64,000 bases of DNA from Dyadobacter sp. SG02 (GTDB taxonomy: Bacteria > Bacteroidota > Bacteroidia > Cytophagales > Spirosomataceae): NCBI RefSeq assembly GCF_900109045.1, contig NZ_FNYL01000013.1, forward strand, positions 62,001-126,000. Reading direction: 5' to 3'. The notes beneath the pieces were generated by a model. It was not told where the DNA came from. It made no database searches and was given only the letters and a program-made list of their open reading frames with translations. Position numbers and translations under genes: made by a program. Positions 19,083-27,587 of the stretch are shown in pieces. Position 1 is the first letter of the stretch; each line of letters begins with the position of its first letter.

Positions 19083-19982
19083 TCAGGAAGCCGTAAGGTA
19101 ACCCGCATCAGCAATGTCGTCCAGCAGCCCCGGCGCATGCGTGTCCCAACCCAGCGCCGCACGCGTTTTTTCTCCGGAAGTCTCGCAACCCATTGCCGCG
19201 AAATGGGCGAACCAGCTGAAATGCACGGCCGCTTCGTCACTGGTTTTACTTACGACAGGCAGGTTTAGTACTGCACCGATGGCATTCGCAATGTCCCGGA
19301 ACGGAATGCCTTTTTCGGCCACTGCATGGAAAACTTTTAGCTCCGGCCGCTTCTCGACGATCAGCCGGTAGAGCACCGCTGCATCCAGCCGGTGCACCGC
19401 AGGCCAGGCATTATCTCCCTCGCCGATGTATGCCGACTCGCCTTTTTGTTTAGCCATATCAATCAAAATAGGCACAAATCCATGGTCGCCCGCGCCGTGT
19501 ACGCTGGGAGGGAGGCGCACGATGTAAACATCTACGCCCGTGGCTGCTACCGCGCGTGCGGCTTCCTCCGTCGCTGCGCGCGGGATCTCGTTGGCATCGG
19601 CATTCACGGCGTCGTCCTCGGTTACCGGCCTGTCGTAACGCAAAAGGCCGATCCCGGAGGTAACAACCAACGGCTTGCCCGAACCGGCGAGCGCGTTGCC
19701 CAGCGTTTGGATTACCTTGCGGTCGGCCTCGCAGTTGGCTTTGAACTGGGAAAAATCGTGGTTGAAAGCCGTGTGGATAACGGCATCGGCGTCTGCTACG
19801 CCCTGGCGAAGTATTTCAGGATCGTTTACATCGCCCCGGAGCGGCGTCGCGCCGGTGGCGGGCAATAACTCGGCCGATTTTTCGGAGCGTACGAGCCCGA
19901 CTACTTCATGACCATTTTCTGACAGTTCCCTGACAATGGCGGAGCCTACAAATCCGGAGGCCCCTGTTACAAATACACGCAT
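19083..19982 (-). CDS. NAD(P)-dependent SDR / NmrA-like epimerase-type oxidoreductase
   Basis: The 299-residue protein begins MRVFVTGASGFVGSA, an extended or atypical SDR Rossmann motif (TGASGFVG), followed by a basic NADP-preferring turn (GLVRSEKS). A TSGIGLL segment and a C-terminal substrate domain follow. A start 20 codons earlier overlaps the stop of the upstream Crp/Fnr gene as ATGA and would couple the two; the shorter start is chosen because it fits the family N-terminus. Substrate unknown. It probably forms one unit with the regulator. Confidence 0.85.
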   Translation of the reverse strand: MRVFVTGASGFVGSAIVRELSENGHEVVGLVRSEKSAELLPATGATPLRGDVNDPEILRQGVADADAVIHTAFNHDFSQFKANCEADRKVIQTLGNALAGSGKPLVVTSGIGLLRYDRPVTEDDAVNADANEIPRAATEEAARAVAATGVDVYIVRLPPSVHGAGDHGFVPILIDMAKQKGESAYIGEGDNAWPAVHRLDAAVLYRLIVEKRPELKVFHAVAEKGIPFRDIANAIGAVLNLPVVSKTSDEAAVHFSWFAHFAAMGCETSGEKTRAALGWDTHAPGLLDDIADAGYLTAS

Positions 19983-20038
19983 ATTGGTTTCAATTTTGTT
20001 TGATGCAAAATTGAAATACCTCAAATGGGCAAACAAGG

Positions 20039-20638
20039 TCATTTGTCCATAATTCCGGCCTCGCGTTGCAGCTGCGCGTGACGTATGCGCGTGAGGGTTT
20101 TCAGCGAAATGCCCAGGTAGGCGGCCACCATGCGCAGCGGCAGGCGGGCGAGGTAATCGGGATAGGTGTTTACAAATTCGAGATATCGTTCTTCGGGCGT
20201 GCCGCTCAGGATTGTCAGAATGCGGTTGCGGTTGTGGTAAATGGTGCGGGCAATAAGCCGCTCCGAAAATGTTTTGAGCTCGGGAATTTCTTTCAGCAAT
20301 TTGTCAAAATCCGGCTTGGCCCAAAGTAAAACTTCCGTCTTTTCCACCGCTTCGATATTCACGAGCGAGGGTGTTTGCTTGTCGTAACTTTCCACATCGA
20401 GCGTCCACGTGAGCTGCGGGGAAAATTGCAGGATATGTTCGCTGCCATCCGTCCGGAGATAGTACGATCTGAGCATTCCATTTATAATGAACACTTTATG
20501 GCGGCATATTTCCCCGGAGGTGAGAAGCGCCTCGTTTTTGTGCAGTTTTCGCATGGTAGCCATGCTGCCGATATGCCGGATCGTTTCGCCGGACAGATCG
20601 GTTTGGGAAGCCAGATAATTTTCGAATTCGGTATGCAT
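20039..20638 (-). CDS. Crp/Fnr-family transcriptional regulator
   Basis: The 199-residue protein has an N-terminal cyclic-nucleotide-binding beta roll (about 20-125) with HILQFSPQLTW and a C-terminal winged helix whose recognition region is YLGISLKTLTRIRHA. No cysteine cluster typical of Fnr iron-sulphur sensing is visible. It sits directly upstream of the SDR gene. The start codon lies only 4 bases from a TATCTTTG -7 element read on the minus strand, so the message may have almost no leader. Confidence 0.88.
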   Translation of the reverse strand: MHTEFENYLASQTDLSGETIRHIGSMATMRKLHKNEALLTSGEICRHKVFIINGMLRSYYLRTDGSEHILQFSPQLTWTLDVESYDKQTPSLVNIEAVEKTEVLLWAKPDFDKLLKEIPELKTFSERLIARTIYHNRNRILTILSGTPEERYLEFVNTYPDYLARLPLRMVAAYLGISLKTLTRIRHAQLQREAGIMDK

Positions 20639-20642
20639 TGAC

Positions 20643-20650
20643 CAAAGATA
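20643..20650 (-). promoter_or_regulatory. Bacteroidota -7 promoter element (TATCTTTG)
   Basis: Read on the minus strand this is TATCTTTG, an exact TAnnTTTG match. It is placed so that transcription would begin at or just before the Crp/Fnr start codon. No TTG was seen at the -33 position, which overlaps the terminator hairpin of the upstream gene. Confidence 0.5.
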
Positions 20651-20651
20651 G

Positions 20652-20687
20652 AAAAACCGGCCCTGATTTGGTATGTCAGGGCCGGTT
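20652..20687 (-). terminator. Intrinsic terminator of the crystallin-like gene
   Basis: On the minus strand a perfect 12-bp stem (AACCGGCCCTGA / TCAGGGCCGGTT, 9-base loop) runs into a short T tract, 17 bases after the stop of the crystallin-like gene. Confidence 0.85.
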
Positions 20688-20704
20688 CCGGCTTCTTTGA
20701 ATTG

Positions 20705-22606
20705 TTAACTAAAACTTACACAATCGCAGATCGCCTGCATATTGGCTTTGGTCACATCGGCCAGGTATTTCCGCCCTTGCTGCGAGCTGTTCATCGTCAC
20801 ATTCGAAAGTTGGCCCTGAATGAAATTGTAAACGGAGTTGATCACATCCGAGGTGTAATAGGAAGTGGAAGAGGAAGCGTCGTTGTACGGCGGCGTCATG
20901 ATATTCGTGTTGGACCCATCGGTGAACTGCACGGTCGCCTGCGCGAAGGTGAGCGTCGGCTTATCGCCATTGGTATCAGGCAGTTTGAAACCCATGAGCA
21001 GGATCACGTGGTCGTCTTTGGAGTTGTCGCCGATTTCGTAATCGAGTTTACAGGAAACAAATATGCCCAGCTGAGCGGATACGGACGATTCCTGGTACCA
21101 GGTGCGGAACGGGTAGGATTCAAAGGTGTATTCTGCCGCCTGGTTGAACGGGTATGTGCCGCCATCGCCGGTGTTTTCCTGCTGCCAGTTTTGCACGGAA
21201 CCGTTGCCTGAAATAACGGAATTCAGACTGCCGGGGAAACTTCCGTTATTGAATGCCATCGAGTAGTTTTTACGCGAGTCGTTTGAATTGGTGTAAATAG
21301 ATACGTTGAATGGGCCGGCTACCGTAGTGCACAAACGGTTGAGCGTGTGGCACACGACGGGCAGGAAGTAGAACTGGCCCCCGTTGTCCGAAACTTTGTA
21401 TATGGCGGCCGAAAACTTGTTGAATGCAGCCGTTACAAAGTCGAACACATCCACAAATGCATCCGCAGCCGCTTCCGAGACCCCCAGCGTTTCGAGCGCC
21501 CCGGTGGTTCCATAATACCACGCCACGAAATCGACCGTATCGATCAGCGCCTGCGAGATCTGGTACGCCCCGTTCAGTTGCATATCGAAATGCTGGATCG
21601 ATACCAGCGTGCCGGTATTATCGAAATAGGCGTCGAATGTGCAGGTATCGTCGCGAGTGAGCGCCGGGTTTTCGTGGGTGAGGCTCATGCCGTATTTCGT
21701 CCAGCCATTGGCAGGAAGGTTGGTCGTATCGTCGTCGTCGTTGACGGAAAGCGATTGCTTGGTGGATTGCTCGGTAAAGTCCGGACAGTCCACGGTGTAT
21801 GTAGAGTCTTCGACCATGTACACCACCTTGTTGTCCGACACGCTGCTGGTAGGGTAGGGATACAGGTTGTAGAAGGTCGTAAAATCGACATATGGCCGTG
21901 AATAGGAGGTATTCCAGAACTCCGGCTGATAGTTGTAAAGCAAAAAGGACTGGATCTGATCCTGCCAGTCGCCGTCATTATTGCCGTTGATATCTTTGCG
22001 TTCGAGATCGTTCAGATTGGAATAGGTAACATTCGGCCCGATTTTTTGAAAATCCCCGTCAAAATCGGTGTCGTCGAAGATGATCAGCCACGCACCGTTA
22101 CCTGTTTTCAGGGCCGAGACACTTCCGGTACCGCTCATTTTGTCGCTATCGTTCTCATAACCTATGTCGCTGAGCGATGCTTCGTTATCGGGTGCGGTAA
22201 AAACACGGTTATCGCCCTCGAAATCTTCATTTTCTGTAAACAATGCCTGGTATTCCTGCAATTGGATCAGCTGGCTTTTGCTCGGCCAGGACGAACTGCC
22301 CCAGAACGCCGGTTCCTGTTTGTAGATGATAAAACTCTGGATGGCGTTTTTCCAGACGCCTACCTTGCTGCCGGAGGAATCGTACCGGTTCACGTGGTTG
22401 AGGTCGGATTCGTACGTGCCGGGGTTTATTTTCCAGACATTGCCTGTGTACTCGGTTTCATCAAAAACGATTACCCAGGTGCCGTCTGCGGTTTGGAGGG
22501 AGTCGTTGTTGGCATCGATGTTTTCCTGGCCTTGTGCACCGTTGTAAGAATCGCTGCCGCCGCCCTGGTCATTGTTGTTCCAAAGTTGAAAGTCGAATGT
22601 AGACAT
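20705..22606 (-). CDS. Beta/gamma-crystallin-repeat protein of unknown function
   Basis: The chosen start MSTFDFQLW gives 633 residues and no signal peptide. Two segments (about 43-95 and 172-225) each contain a WVIVFDETEYTGN- or WLIIFDDTDFDGD-like strand, then a short turn and WKNAIQSF / WQDQIQSF. This is the Greek-key pattern of beta/gamma-crystallins, which in microbes usually bind calcium. The Asp/Asn-rich insert between them fits metal binding. The remaining 400 residues are not recognised; they hold long polar beta-rich segments and a helical stretch near the middle. It stands alone with its own terminator. A surface, stress or effector role is possible but not shown. Confidence 0.7.
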   Translation of the reverse strand: MSTFDFQLWNNNDQGGGSDSYNGAQGQENIDANNDSLQTADGTWVIVFDETEYTGNVWKINPGTYESDLNHVNRYDSSGSKVGVWKNAIQSFIIYKQEPAFWGSSSWPSKSQLIQLQEYQALFTENEDFEGDNRVFTAPDNEASLSDIGYENDSDKMSGTGSVSALKTGNGAWLIIFDDTDFDGDFQKIGPNVTYSNLNDLERKDINGNNDGDWQDQIQSFLLYNYQPEFWNTSYSRPYVDFTTFYNLYPYPTSSVSDNKVVYMVEDSTYTVDCPDFTEQSTKQSLSVNDDDDTTNLPANGWTKYGMSLTHENPALTRDDTCTFDAYFDNTGTLVSIQHFDMQLNGAYQISQALIDTVDFVAWYYGTTGALETLGVSEAAADAFVDVFDFVTAAFNKFSAAIYKVSDNGGQFYFLPVVCHTLNRLCTTVAGPFNVSIYTNSNDSRKNYSMAFNNGSFPGSLNSVISGNGSVQNWQQENTGDGGTYPFNQAAEYTFESYPFRTWYQESSVSAQLGIFVSCKLDYEIGDNSKDDHVILLMGFKLPDTNGDKPTLTFAQATVQFTDGSNTNIMTPPYNDASSSTSYYTSDVINSVYNFIQGQLSNVTMNSSQQGRKYLADVTKANMQAICDCVSFS

Positions 22607-22844
22607 TGTAAGTTTGTTTGAAATGTTTAAGCAGGAAGGAGAAATTTGTAGAAATTGTTTGTACAAGTAATTTACAAACAAAACCTACCTCTGCATTTGG
22701 AAGGAAATGATTTAACGGTAAAAAGGGCCTTATTTTAAAATAAAAGGGATCGCTTTGGTGGTTTGCTTCGGTTCCGTTATTACCTTAGGCGCCACAGCCA
22801 CCCACATTTCCGCAGCAACACTGCGCCATTTTTCATCCATTTCA

Positions 22845-23681
22845 ATGCGTAAAACAGCACTGATTACCGGGCCCACGTCGGGCATCGGCCGCTTTACCGC
22901 CCTTGAACTCGCACGCAGAGGGTATGATCTGATACTCGTTGCCCGTAATGCCGCAAAGGCACGTCAGTTGCAAATGGAAATCGGGAACGCCGTGAGCACC
23001 GGTTTCGTCCAATGCGACCTTTCCAGCATTGCCTCCGTCAAAGAGGCGGTGGAGGAGATCAAAGCAGGTTACCAGCACATCGATTTGCTGATCAACAACG
23101 CCGGGCTCATCGTGCAGCACCGCCAGACGAGTGTCGACGGTATCGAGCTGACCTTCGCTACCAATCACCTCGGGCCATTCATTCTCACCACCGGCCTCGT
23201 GGACTTGCTGAAAGCCGCCGAGTCGGCAAAGGTGGTCAATCTGGCATCCGCGGCGCATTTTTTCGCATTCAGGTACCAGACAACCAAGCTGGCCAATCCG
23301 CCGCACTACCACGACCTCGTGATTTACAGCCGTACGAAACTGGCCAACATCCTTTTTTCCAATGAGCTGTCGGAACGACTGGCGCCATTTGGCATTACCT
23401 CCAATGCCGTCCATCCCGGCACGGTTTCGAGCAGTTTTGCCGGCGACGGCAATGGGGTTACGGCCTGGTTTATGAAATTCTTCAAACCGCTTCTCCGCAC
23501 CCCGCAGCAGGCGGCCGCCGACATCGTCAATGTGGCCACTGCACCCGAACTGAACGATATAACAGGGCAGTACTTTGCCCATTCCAAGCCAGCCAGATCT
23601 TCGGGCAAGGCGAAAAACAGAGCGCTGGCAAGGGAACTATGGGCGTTTTCCGAGGCGCTCGCCGACGTTGTTTTAATATAA
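22845..23681 (+). CDS. Short-chain dehydrogenase/reductase
   Basis: MRKTALITGPTSGIGR at 22845 is the natural SDR start, giving 278 residues. The TGxxSGIG cofactor loop, NNAG (LLINNAGLI), and catalytic YSRTK are all present, with LDILVNNA-type spacing. The general pattern resembles the retinol-dehydrogenase/WWOX-like group that reduces hydrophobic carbonyls. It is divergent from the crystallin-like gene and has no partner. Substrate unknown. Confidence 0.88.
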   Translation: MRKTALITGPTSGIGRFTALELARRGYDLILVARNAAKARQLQMEIGNAVSTGFVQCDLSSIASVKEAVEEIKAGYQHIDLLINNAGLIVQHRQTSVDGIELTFATNHLGPFILTTGLVDLLKAAESAKVVNLASAAHFFAFRYQTTKLANPPHYHDLVIYSRTKLANILFSNELSERLAPFGITSNAVHPGTVSSSFAGDGNGVTAWFMKFFKPLLRTPQQAAADIVNVATAPELNDITGQYFAHSKPARSSGKAKNRALARELWAFSEALADVVLI

Positions 23682-23725
23682 ATCTATTAAATCCATAGAG
23701 TTTAAATACTTTTTTGTTGAAACGC

Positions 23726-23757
23726 TTGGAAGTTACCTTGCCGTTGCATTAACTTTG
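23726..23757 (+). promoter_or_regulatory. Bacteroidota promoter (TTG / TAACTTTG)
   Basis: A TTG at 23726-23728, 21 bases, then TAACTTTG at 23750-23757 matches the Bacteroidota -33/-7 pattern. Predicted transcription would begin near 23763 and run into the short Cys-ending frame. Confidence 0.6.
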
Positions 23758-23828
23758 CATTCGATTCTATCAATCAATCGAGCTGAGAACCACCCGAAGC
23801 TGTGTCCATTTTCATAACGACATCGCAT

Positions 23829-23924
23829 ATGCGTTCGATTAAAACTACACATATCACCCCTTTGTCCGGCCATTCCGCTGCCGTTCCGTTTGCTTCCAAC
23901 GGAGCAAGCTGTTGTTGTTGCTAA
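23829..23924 (+). CDS. Short leader-peptide candidate ending in four cysteines
   Basis: ATG to TAA encodes 31 residues, starting MRSIKTTHITPL and ending NGASCCCC (TGT TGT TGT TGC TAA). It starts about 66 bases after a good promoter and stops 98 bases before the hydroxylase-family gene. A run of four Cys codons at the very end suits a ribosome-stalling leader that senses cysteine or Cys-tRNA supply, as described for poly-Cys upstream frames in mycobacteria. The bases AGCAA just before the Cys codons can pair with TTGCT at their end. No clean downstream terminator stem could be drawn, so attenuation is unproven. Confidence 0.5.
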   Translation: MRSIKTTHITPLSGHSAAVPFASNGASCCCC

Positions 23925-24022
23925 TGAAGTCCCTGCACGCCGGACGTCCCCGGTAAGCTCCCCGTTTTTCATTATCAATATGTCGCCTGCCATTCGTGCG
24001 CGACCCAGACTTTCTATGCAAC

Positions 24023-24853
24023 ATGAAATTCACAGACAGCCATATTTATTACGAAATCCTCATTCTTTTCGCGATAATCAGCTTCGCGGAAGCATTTACC
24101 GGTCTATACAAAAGCGAAAAATGGTCCAGAAATGAGTGGTACATCAATTTTGCGGGCCTTTTTCTTTCGAGCGTCATCACGCGGCCACTCAGTTTCCTGC
24201 TCTCGGCCTATGTACTCAACTATTTCTTCGCCGACTATTATAATGTCTTCGAAAACGTACCGCTCTGGGCCGGCGTGCTCATTACCGCATTGCTCGAAGA
24301 CTTCACACAATACTGGTGGCATCGTGCCGCGCACACGTATACGTGGCTGTGGAAGGGGCATCGGGTGCACCACAGCGCACCCGAGATGAGTGTTTTCCTC
24401 ACTGGCCGCAATTCGTGGGTTTACCTGTTGCTATTCCCGCCGCGCATTGTTTCTACGGTCCTGATTTTCCTCGGTTTCGGTCAGGCGTTCCTGATAGGCT
24501 ACTTTTTCAAAGCATTGATCGGCATTTCCGCGCATTCGAGCGTGCGCTGGGACAAGCCGCTCTACGCCATTAAATGGCTGCATCCCCTGATGTGGATACT
24601 CGAACGCACCATTTCCACCCCCGCTACGCACCATGCCCACCACGCCGCCACCGACGCCGATGGTATTGGCGTGGTCAATGGCAACTATGGTAACATGTTC
24701 TTTATCTGGGATATGCTGTTTGGTACTGCGAAAATCACCCGCGCGTTTTCGGAACACATCGGTTTGGAAGATTACCATGAAGAACCCTGGTACGTACAGC
24801 TTGGGTACCCGCTGTTCAAGGCGAAGGACGAGCGGAGTGAGCTTTCGCGGTGA
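24023..24853 (+). CDS. Sterol desaturase / fatty acid hydroxylase superfamily membrane protein
   Basis: The ATG at 24023 (276 residues) is chosen; an ATG nine codons earlier is possible. Several membrane spans precede and separate the His motifs of the di-iron hydroxylase family: HRAAH, HRVHHS, then HAHHAA near the end. Members insert hydroxyl groups or double bonds into lipids such as fatty acids, sterols, carotenoids or alkylglycerols. The target here is unknown. It is a single gene preceded by a long leader containing the Cys-ending short frame. Confidence 0.87.
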   Translation: MKFTDSHIYYEILILFAIISFAEAFTGLYKSEKWSRNEWYINFAGLFLSSVITRPLSFLLSAYVLNYFFADYYNVFENVPLWAGVLITALLEDFTQYWWHRAAHTYTWLWKGHRVHHSAPEMSVFLTGRNSWVYLLLFPPRIVSTVLIFLGFGQAFLIGYFFKALIGISAHSSVRWDKPLYAIKWLHPLMWILERTISTPATHHAHHAATDADGIGVVNGNYGNMFFIWDMLFGTAKITRAFSEHIGLEDYHEEPWYVQLGYPLFKAKDERSELSR

Positions 24854-24895
24854 ATTTTGAATGACCGAATGATTGAACGAATGAATTTTGAATGA
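24851..24895. repeat. Short direct repeat TGAATTTTGAATGA
   Basis: TGAATTTTGAATGA occurs at 24851-24864 and 24882-24895, with further GAATGA-like units between and after. It overlaps the end of the hydroxylase-family gene by three bases. Confidence 0.7.
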
Positions 24896-25261
24896 GCCAC
24901 CGTGGAACGAGGAATGATTGCAGACGTTGAATGGAATGAATCTGTTGCGGAGCTGTGGGGATGGACGCTGGTTCAATCGCCTCCCGTGCGCAAATGGTGA
25001 CGTTCGATGTGATCACGGCCGGGCACACCATTGAATCAAATTCGTATATTGACTACCGTTCAGCTTGCCTCGCTATTCTCTATCCCGCATTTCGAATGCA
25101 AACGTCAAGCGTCAGAACTGAAATGGGCGCTGCCAAACAGTAGCACTGGTGGTACAGTGCCGGATTTCCTTATACGCGCTGCCGGTACCGGCAAGTTCAG
25201 GGAGTTTAATTCCTTAGTTTTGTATATTAATTCTATGAGAAATATAGAGTATTGTATTCCA
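24896..25261. other. Intergenic stretch without a supported gene
   Basis: Together with the preceding repeat this makes about 400 bases between the hydroxylase-family and rhodanese genes. Open frames here (for example a 77-codon upstream extension of the rhodanese frame) lack a recognisable N-terminus. The last 60 bases are AT-rich and probably hold the rhodanese promoter. Confidence 0.4.
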
Positions 25262-25675
25262 ATGAAAAAGCTATCATTCCTGATCATCCTGTTCTTTGTC
25301 ACAATTGCCGCCGTGCAGGCGCAGCAACCAGCACCTAAAAACATTGTCAAGCCTGATCCGCAGGCACTGGCGCAGATCAAGGCCGGGAAAGCCTATCTCG
25401 TGGACGTGCGTACGCCCGAGGAGTTCGACGGCGGGCATTTGCAGTATGCCAGCAATATCAATTTCAACAGCCCGGATTTCAAAGCCCGGATCGCCAAACT
25501 CGACAAAAGCAAGCCGGTATACCTTTACTGCCGCTCCGGTAACCGCAGCGGAAAGGCAACCGATACCCTCAAAGCATTGGGTTTTCATTCCTATTACAAC
25601 ATTGGCGGTTTCGAACAGCTGAAAGCCGACGGTTTCCCTGCCGAACAGCTCCAAACGAGCGCATCCAGGAAGTAG
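25262..25675 (+). CDS. Exported single-domain rhodanese-like protein
   Basis: The start at 25262 gives 137 residues with a clear signal peptide (MKKLSFLIILFF ... AVQAQ). A much longer frame upstream is ignored because the signal peptide begins here. One rhodanese domain follows, with DVRTPEEFDGGHL and the active loop YCRSGNRS in which Cys90 is the sulphur-accepting residue. It probably acts in the periplasm in sulphur transfer or thiol handling. It ends 32 bases from a convergent small gene. Confidence 0.92.
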   Translation: MKKLSFLIILFFVTIAAVQAQQPAPKNIVKPDPQALAQIKAGKAYLVDVRTPEEFDGGHLQYASNINFNSPDFKARIAKLDKSKPVYLYCRSGNRSGKATDTLKALGFHSYYNIGGFEQLKADGFPAEQLQTSASRK

Positions 25676-25707
25676 TAACGGCATCGCTATCAGCAGAACT
25701 TCCGTTC

Positions 25708-26076
25708 TTACTCCCGCGAAGGCACGCCACTCGTTTGCGTAGCCAAATTCCGGTAATTCCCCGTCGTACCGGTGTGGTTTTTGGTGTTTCTTTCCGACGA
25801 TCCGCTTCCTTCCTTCACGGTTGCATCGGGCTCGGTGAGGTTTTTGCGGCGTATTGCGAGGGCTTCTTTGGAGAACAGCATGGAGTTGTCGTCTTCAACT
25901 TCCTCCGCCAGTTTATGGTAGGTACTTTGCTCGATCTTTGGTGAAGGTGTTTTCACGCCCTGCCCCAGAGCCTTCGCCGGTTCCGATTTGTCTGTGGAGC
26001 TCGTCGTAGTTTGCGCGTACGATACCGCCGCCGAACACAACAATGCCATTGCTGAAATGATCATTATTTTTTTCAT
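25708..26076 (-). CDS. Small exported protein of unknown function
   Basis: The 122-residue product has a signal peptide (MKKIMIISAMALLCSAAVSYAQ) and a polar, Thr/Ser/Glu-rich, probably disordered mature part with no recognised domain. It has no operon partner and is convergent with the rhodanese gene. The good signal peptide is the main reason for calling it. Confidence 0.65.
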   Translation of the reverse strand: MKKIMIISAMALLCSAAVSYAQTTTSSTDKSEPAKALGQGVKTPSPKIEQSTYHKLAEEVEDDNSMLFSKEALAIRRKNLTEPDATVKEGSGSSERNTKNHTGTTGNYRNLATQTSGVPSRE

Positions 26077-26285
26077 GATACTTATCTGTTATTTGTTGGT
26101 TCCGTCAGGTCTGTACAGGTTAAAAACTGTGCCAGCGACCAATCGTAATAGTACAAATTTTTAATGTCCGGTTCAGTATTCCGCAGACTTTCTTTTTTGA
26201 AAGTAGAATAGGGTTACAAATCACTTTTCCAGAACGTGTACGTGCACACTGGGGCGTTGCAGATGTGAAATCCAAATGTAGAACT

Positions 26286-27587
26286 ATGAAACCAAAAATA
26301 CTTTTGACGGGACTTTTTGCTACATTACTGATCGCTGGCGCCAGCCTGCTCACATACGTACGCGCTCAAAACCCGAGAGACAAGGCCGATAGCGTCGCAG
26401 CATCGAAGATTTTCGTCCATACCGGCTTTGAAAATGCCTCTCCGATGAACTGGCGGATCGATTCCGCCGGGAGGGTGGTGGGGAGCCTGGTGTATGATCA
26501 CGAGCGCTTTTCGCGGAACAGGGCTGTCAACCATTTCCATTTCAGGGTGGAGGCGGCCGTGGGTACCGAGGTGACGGTGATCCTCGAAAATTTTGACAAC
26601 ATCTGGAACAACCGTTTCGCCAGCGACCTTTCGGAGCGTTCACGGTTTGTGGTCTCTTTTGATAACAAAAAGTGGGAGAGCCGGTCGATAGAAGTATTGC
26701 CGGGCGCTCCGTCGGGCGGCGTACCGTCGGGCGGCGTTCCGTCGGGCGGCGCTCCGTCGAACCGTCGAATGCTGTTCAAGTTCAGGATGGAGGCACCGTA
26801 CGCTTACATTGCCAGCGTGGAGCCCTACCGGATCAGCGATCTGGACAAAATGTTAACAAAAATTGGTAAGAACAAGCTGGCCAGCATTACCACCATTGGA
26901 AAAACGTCGGAGGGCCGGTCGCTGGAAATCATCCGGATTGGTAACGAAAACGCGCCAAAACGGTTGTTCCTGCGTGCGAGGGCGCATGCGTTCGAGGCGG
27001 GCGGGAACTGGACGGTGGAAGGGCTGGTGCAAAAACTCCTCAGTAACGACGAGGAATCGAAGCGCTATTTGAAGCGGTATTGTGTTTACATATTACCCAT
27101 GGCAAACAAGGACGGCGTGGCCCGCGGCAAGACGCGTTTCAACGCCAACGGCTACGACCTGAACCGCAAATGGGACAAGCCCGCCGACGAGCAAATCGCC
27201 CCGGAGAACTACTACCTCGAACAATGGTTGCAGGAGATGATCAAAGCCAATAAAAAGCCCGACCTCGCGCTCGACATCCATAATGACGCAGGAGGAAACC
27301 TGCACGTAAGTCGGCCCGACGGCGATATTACGGCCTACCTGGCCGGTATGGACAAACTCGAATCGCTCCTGCGCAAGCATACCTGGTTTACCGAAGGCGC
27401 TACCAAAGCAAGTTTCAGGAACCCCGGCACCCTGGGCGAAGGATTCCTGACGCGGTTCGGCATTTACGCGGCGGTGTACGAGCTGAATTACGAGTGGATC
27501 AAAGGCCTGAACAAAGCGCCGCTCGCCGCCGACTGGCTTTTACTCGGTAACAAGTTGCCGGAGGTATTTTATCATTATTTCGAATGA
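26286..27587 (+). CDS. Exported M14 zinc carboxypeptidase, cytosolic-carboxypeptidase-like type
   Basis: The 433-residue protein starts with a signal-anchor-like segment (KILLTGLFATLLIAG). A beta-rich N-terminal domain of the kind seen in AGBL/CCP carboxypeptidases precedes the M14 domain. There the zinc ligands are in RAHAFEAG (HxxE), with LNRKWD, the third ligand in LDIHNDAG and catalytic Glu in YELNYEW. CCP relatives trim C-terminal glutamates; bacterial substrates are mostly unknown. Between the two domains sits a GGVPS pentapeptide repeat. It is convergent with the next gene, the stops being directly adjacent. Confidence 0.88.
   Translation: MKPKILLTGLFATLLIAGASLLTYVRAQNPRDKADSVAASKIFVHTGFENASPMNWRIDSAGRVVGSLVYDHERFSRNRAVNHFHFRVEAAVGTEVTVILENFDNIWNNRFASDLSERSRFVVSFDNKKWESRSIEVLPGAPSGGVPSGGVPSGGAPSNRRMLFKFRMEAPYAYIASVEPYRISDLDKMLTKIGKNKLASITTIGKTSEGRSLEIIRIGNENAPKRLFLRARAHAFEAGGNWTVEGLVQKLLSNDEESKRYLKRYCVYILPMANKDGVARGKTRFNANGYDLNRKWDKPADEQIAPENYYLEQWLQEMIKANKKPDLALDIHNDAGGNLHVSRPDGDITAYLAGMDKLESLLRKHTWFTEGATKASFRNPGTLGEGFLTRFGIYAAVYELNYEWIKGLNKAPLAADWLLLGNKLPEVFYHYFE
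26700..26759 (+). repeat. 15-bp tandem repeat inside the M14 carboxypeptidase gene
   Basis: Three consecutive 15-base units, GGCGGCGTACCGTCG, GGCGGCGTTCCGTCG and GGCGGCGCTCCGTCG (26715-26759), are preceded by a partial unit. They encode GG(V/A)PS in a linker. The units differ by one or two bases, so they arose by recent duplication or slippage. Confidence 0.9.

Larger units (their letters stand above)
23682..24022 (+). other. Leader region of the fatty-acid-hydroxylase-family gene
   Basis: This 341-base gap holds a promoter (23726-23757), a 31-codon frame ending in four Cys codons (23829-23924) and about 100 further bases before the hydroxylase start. No conventional gene is supported here. 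Confidence 0.5.

Noticed and set aside
23925..24022. Transcription terminator downstream of the Cys-ending short frame
   Set aside because: A T5 run is present but no convincing GC-rich stem precedes it.
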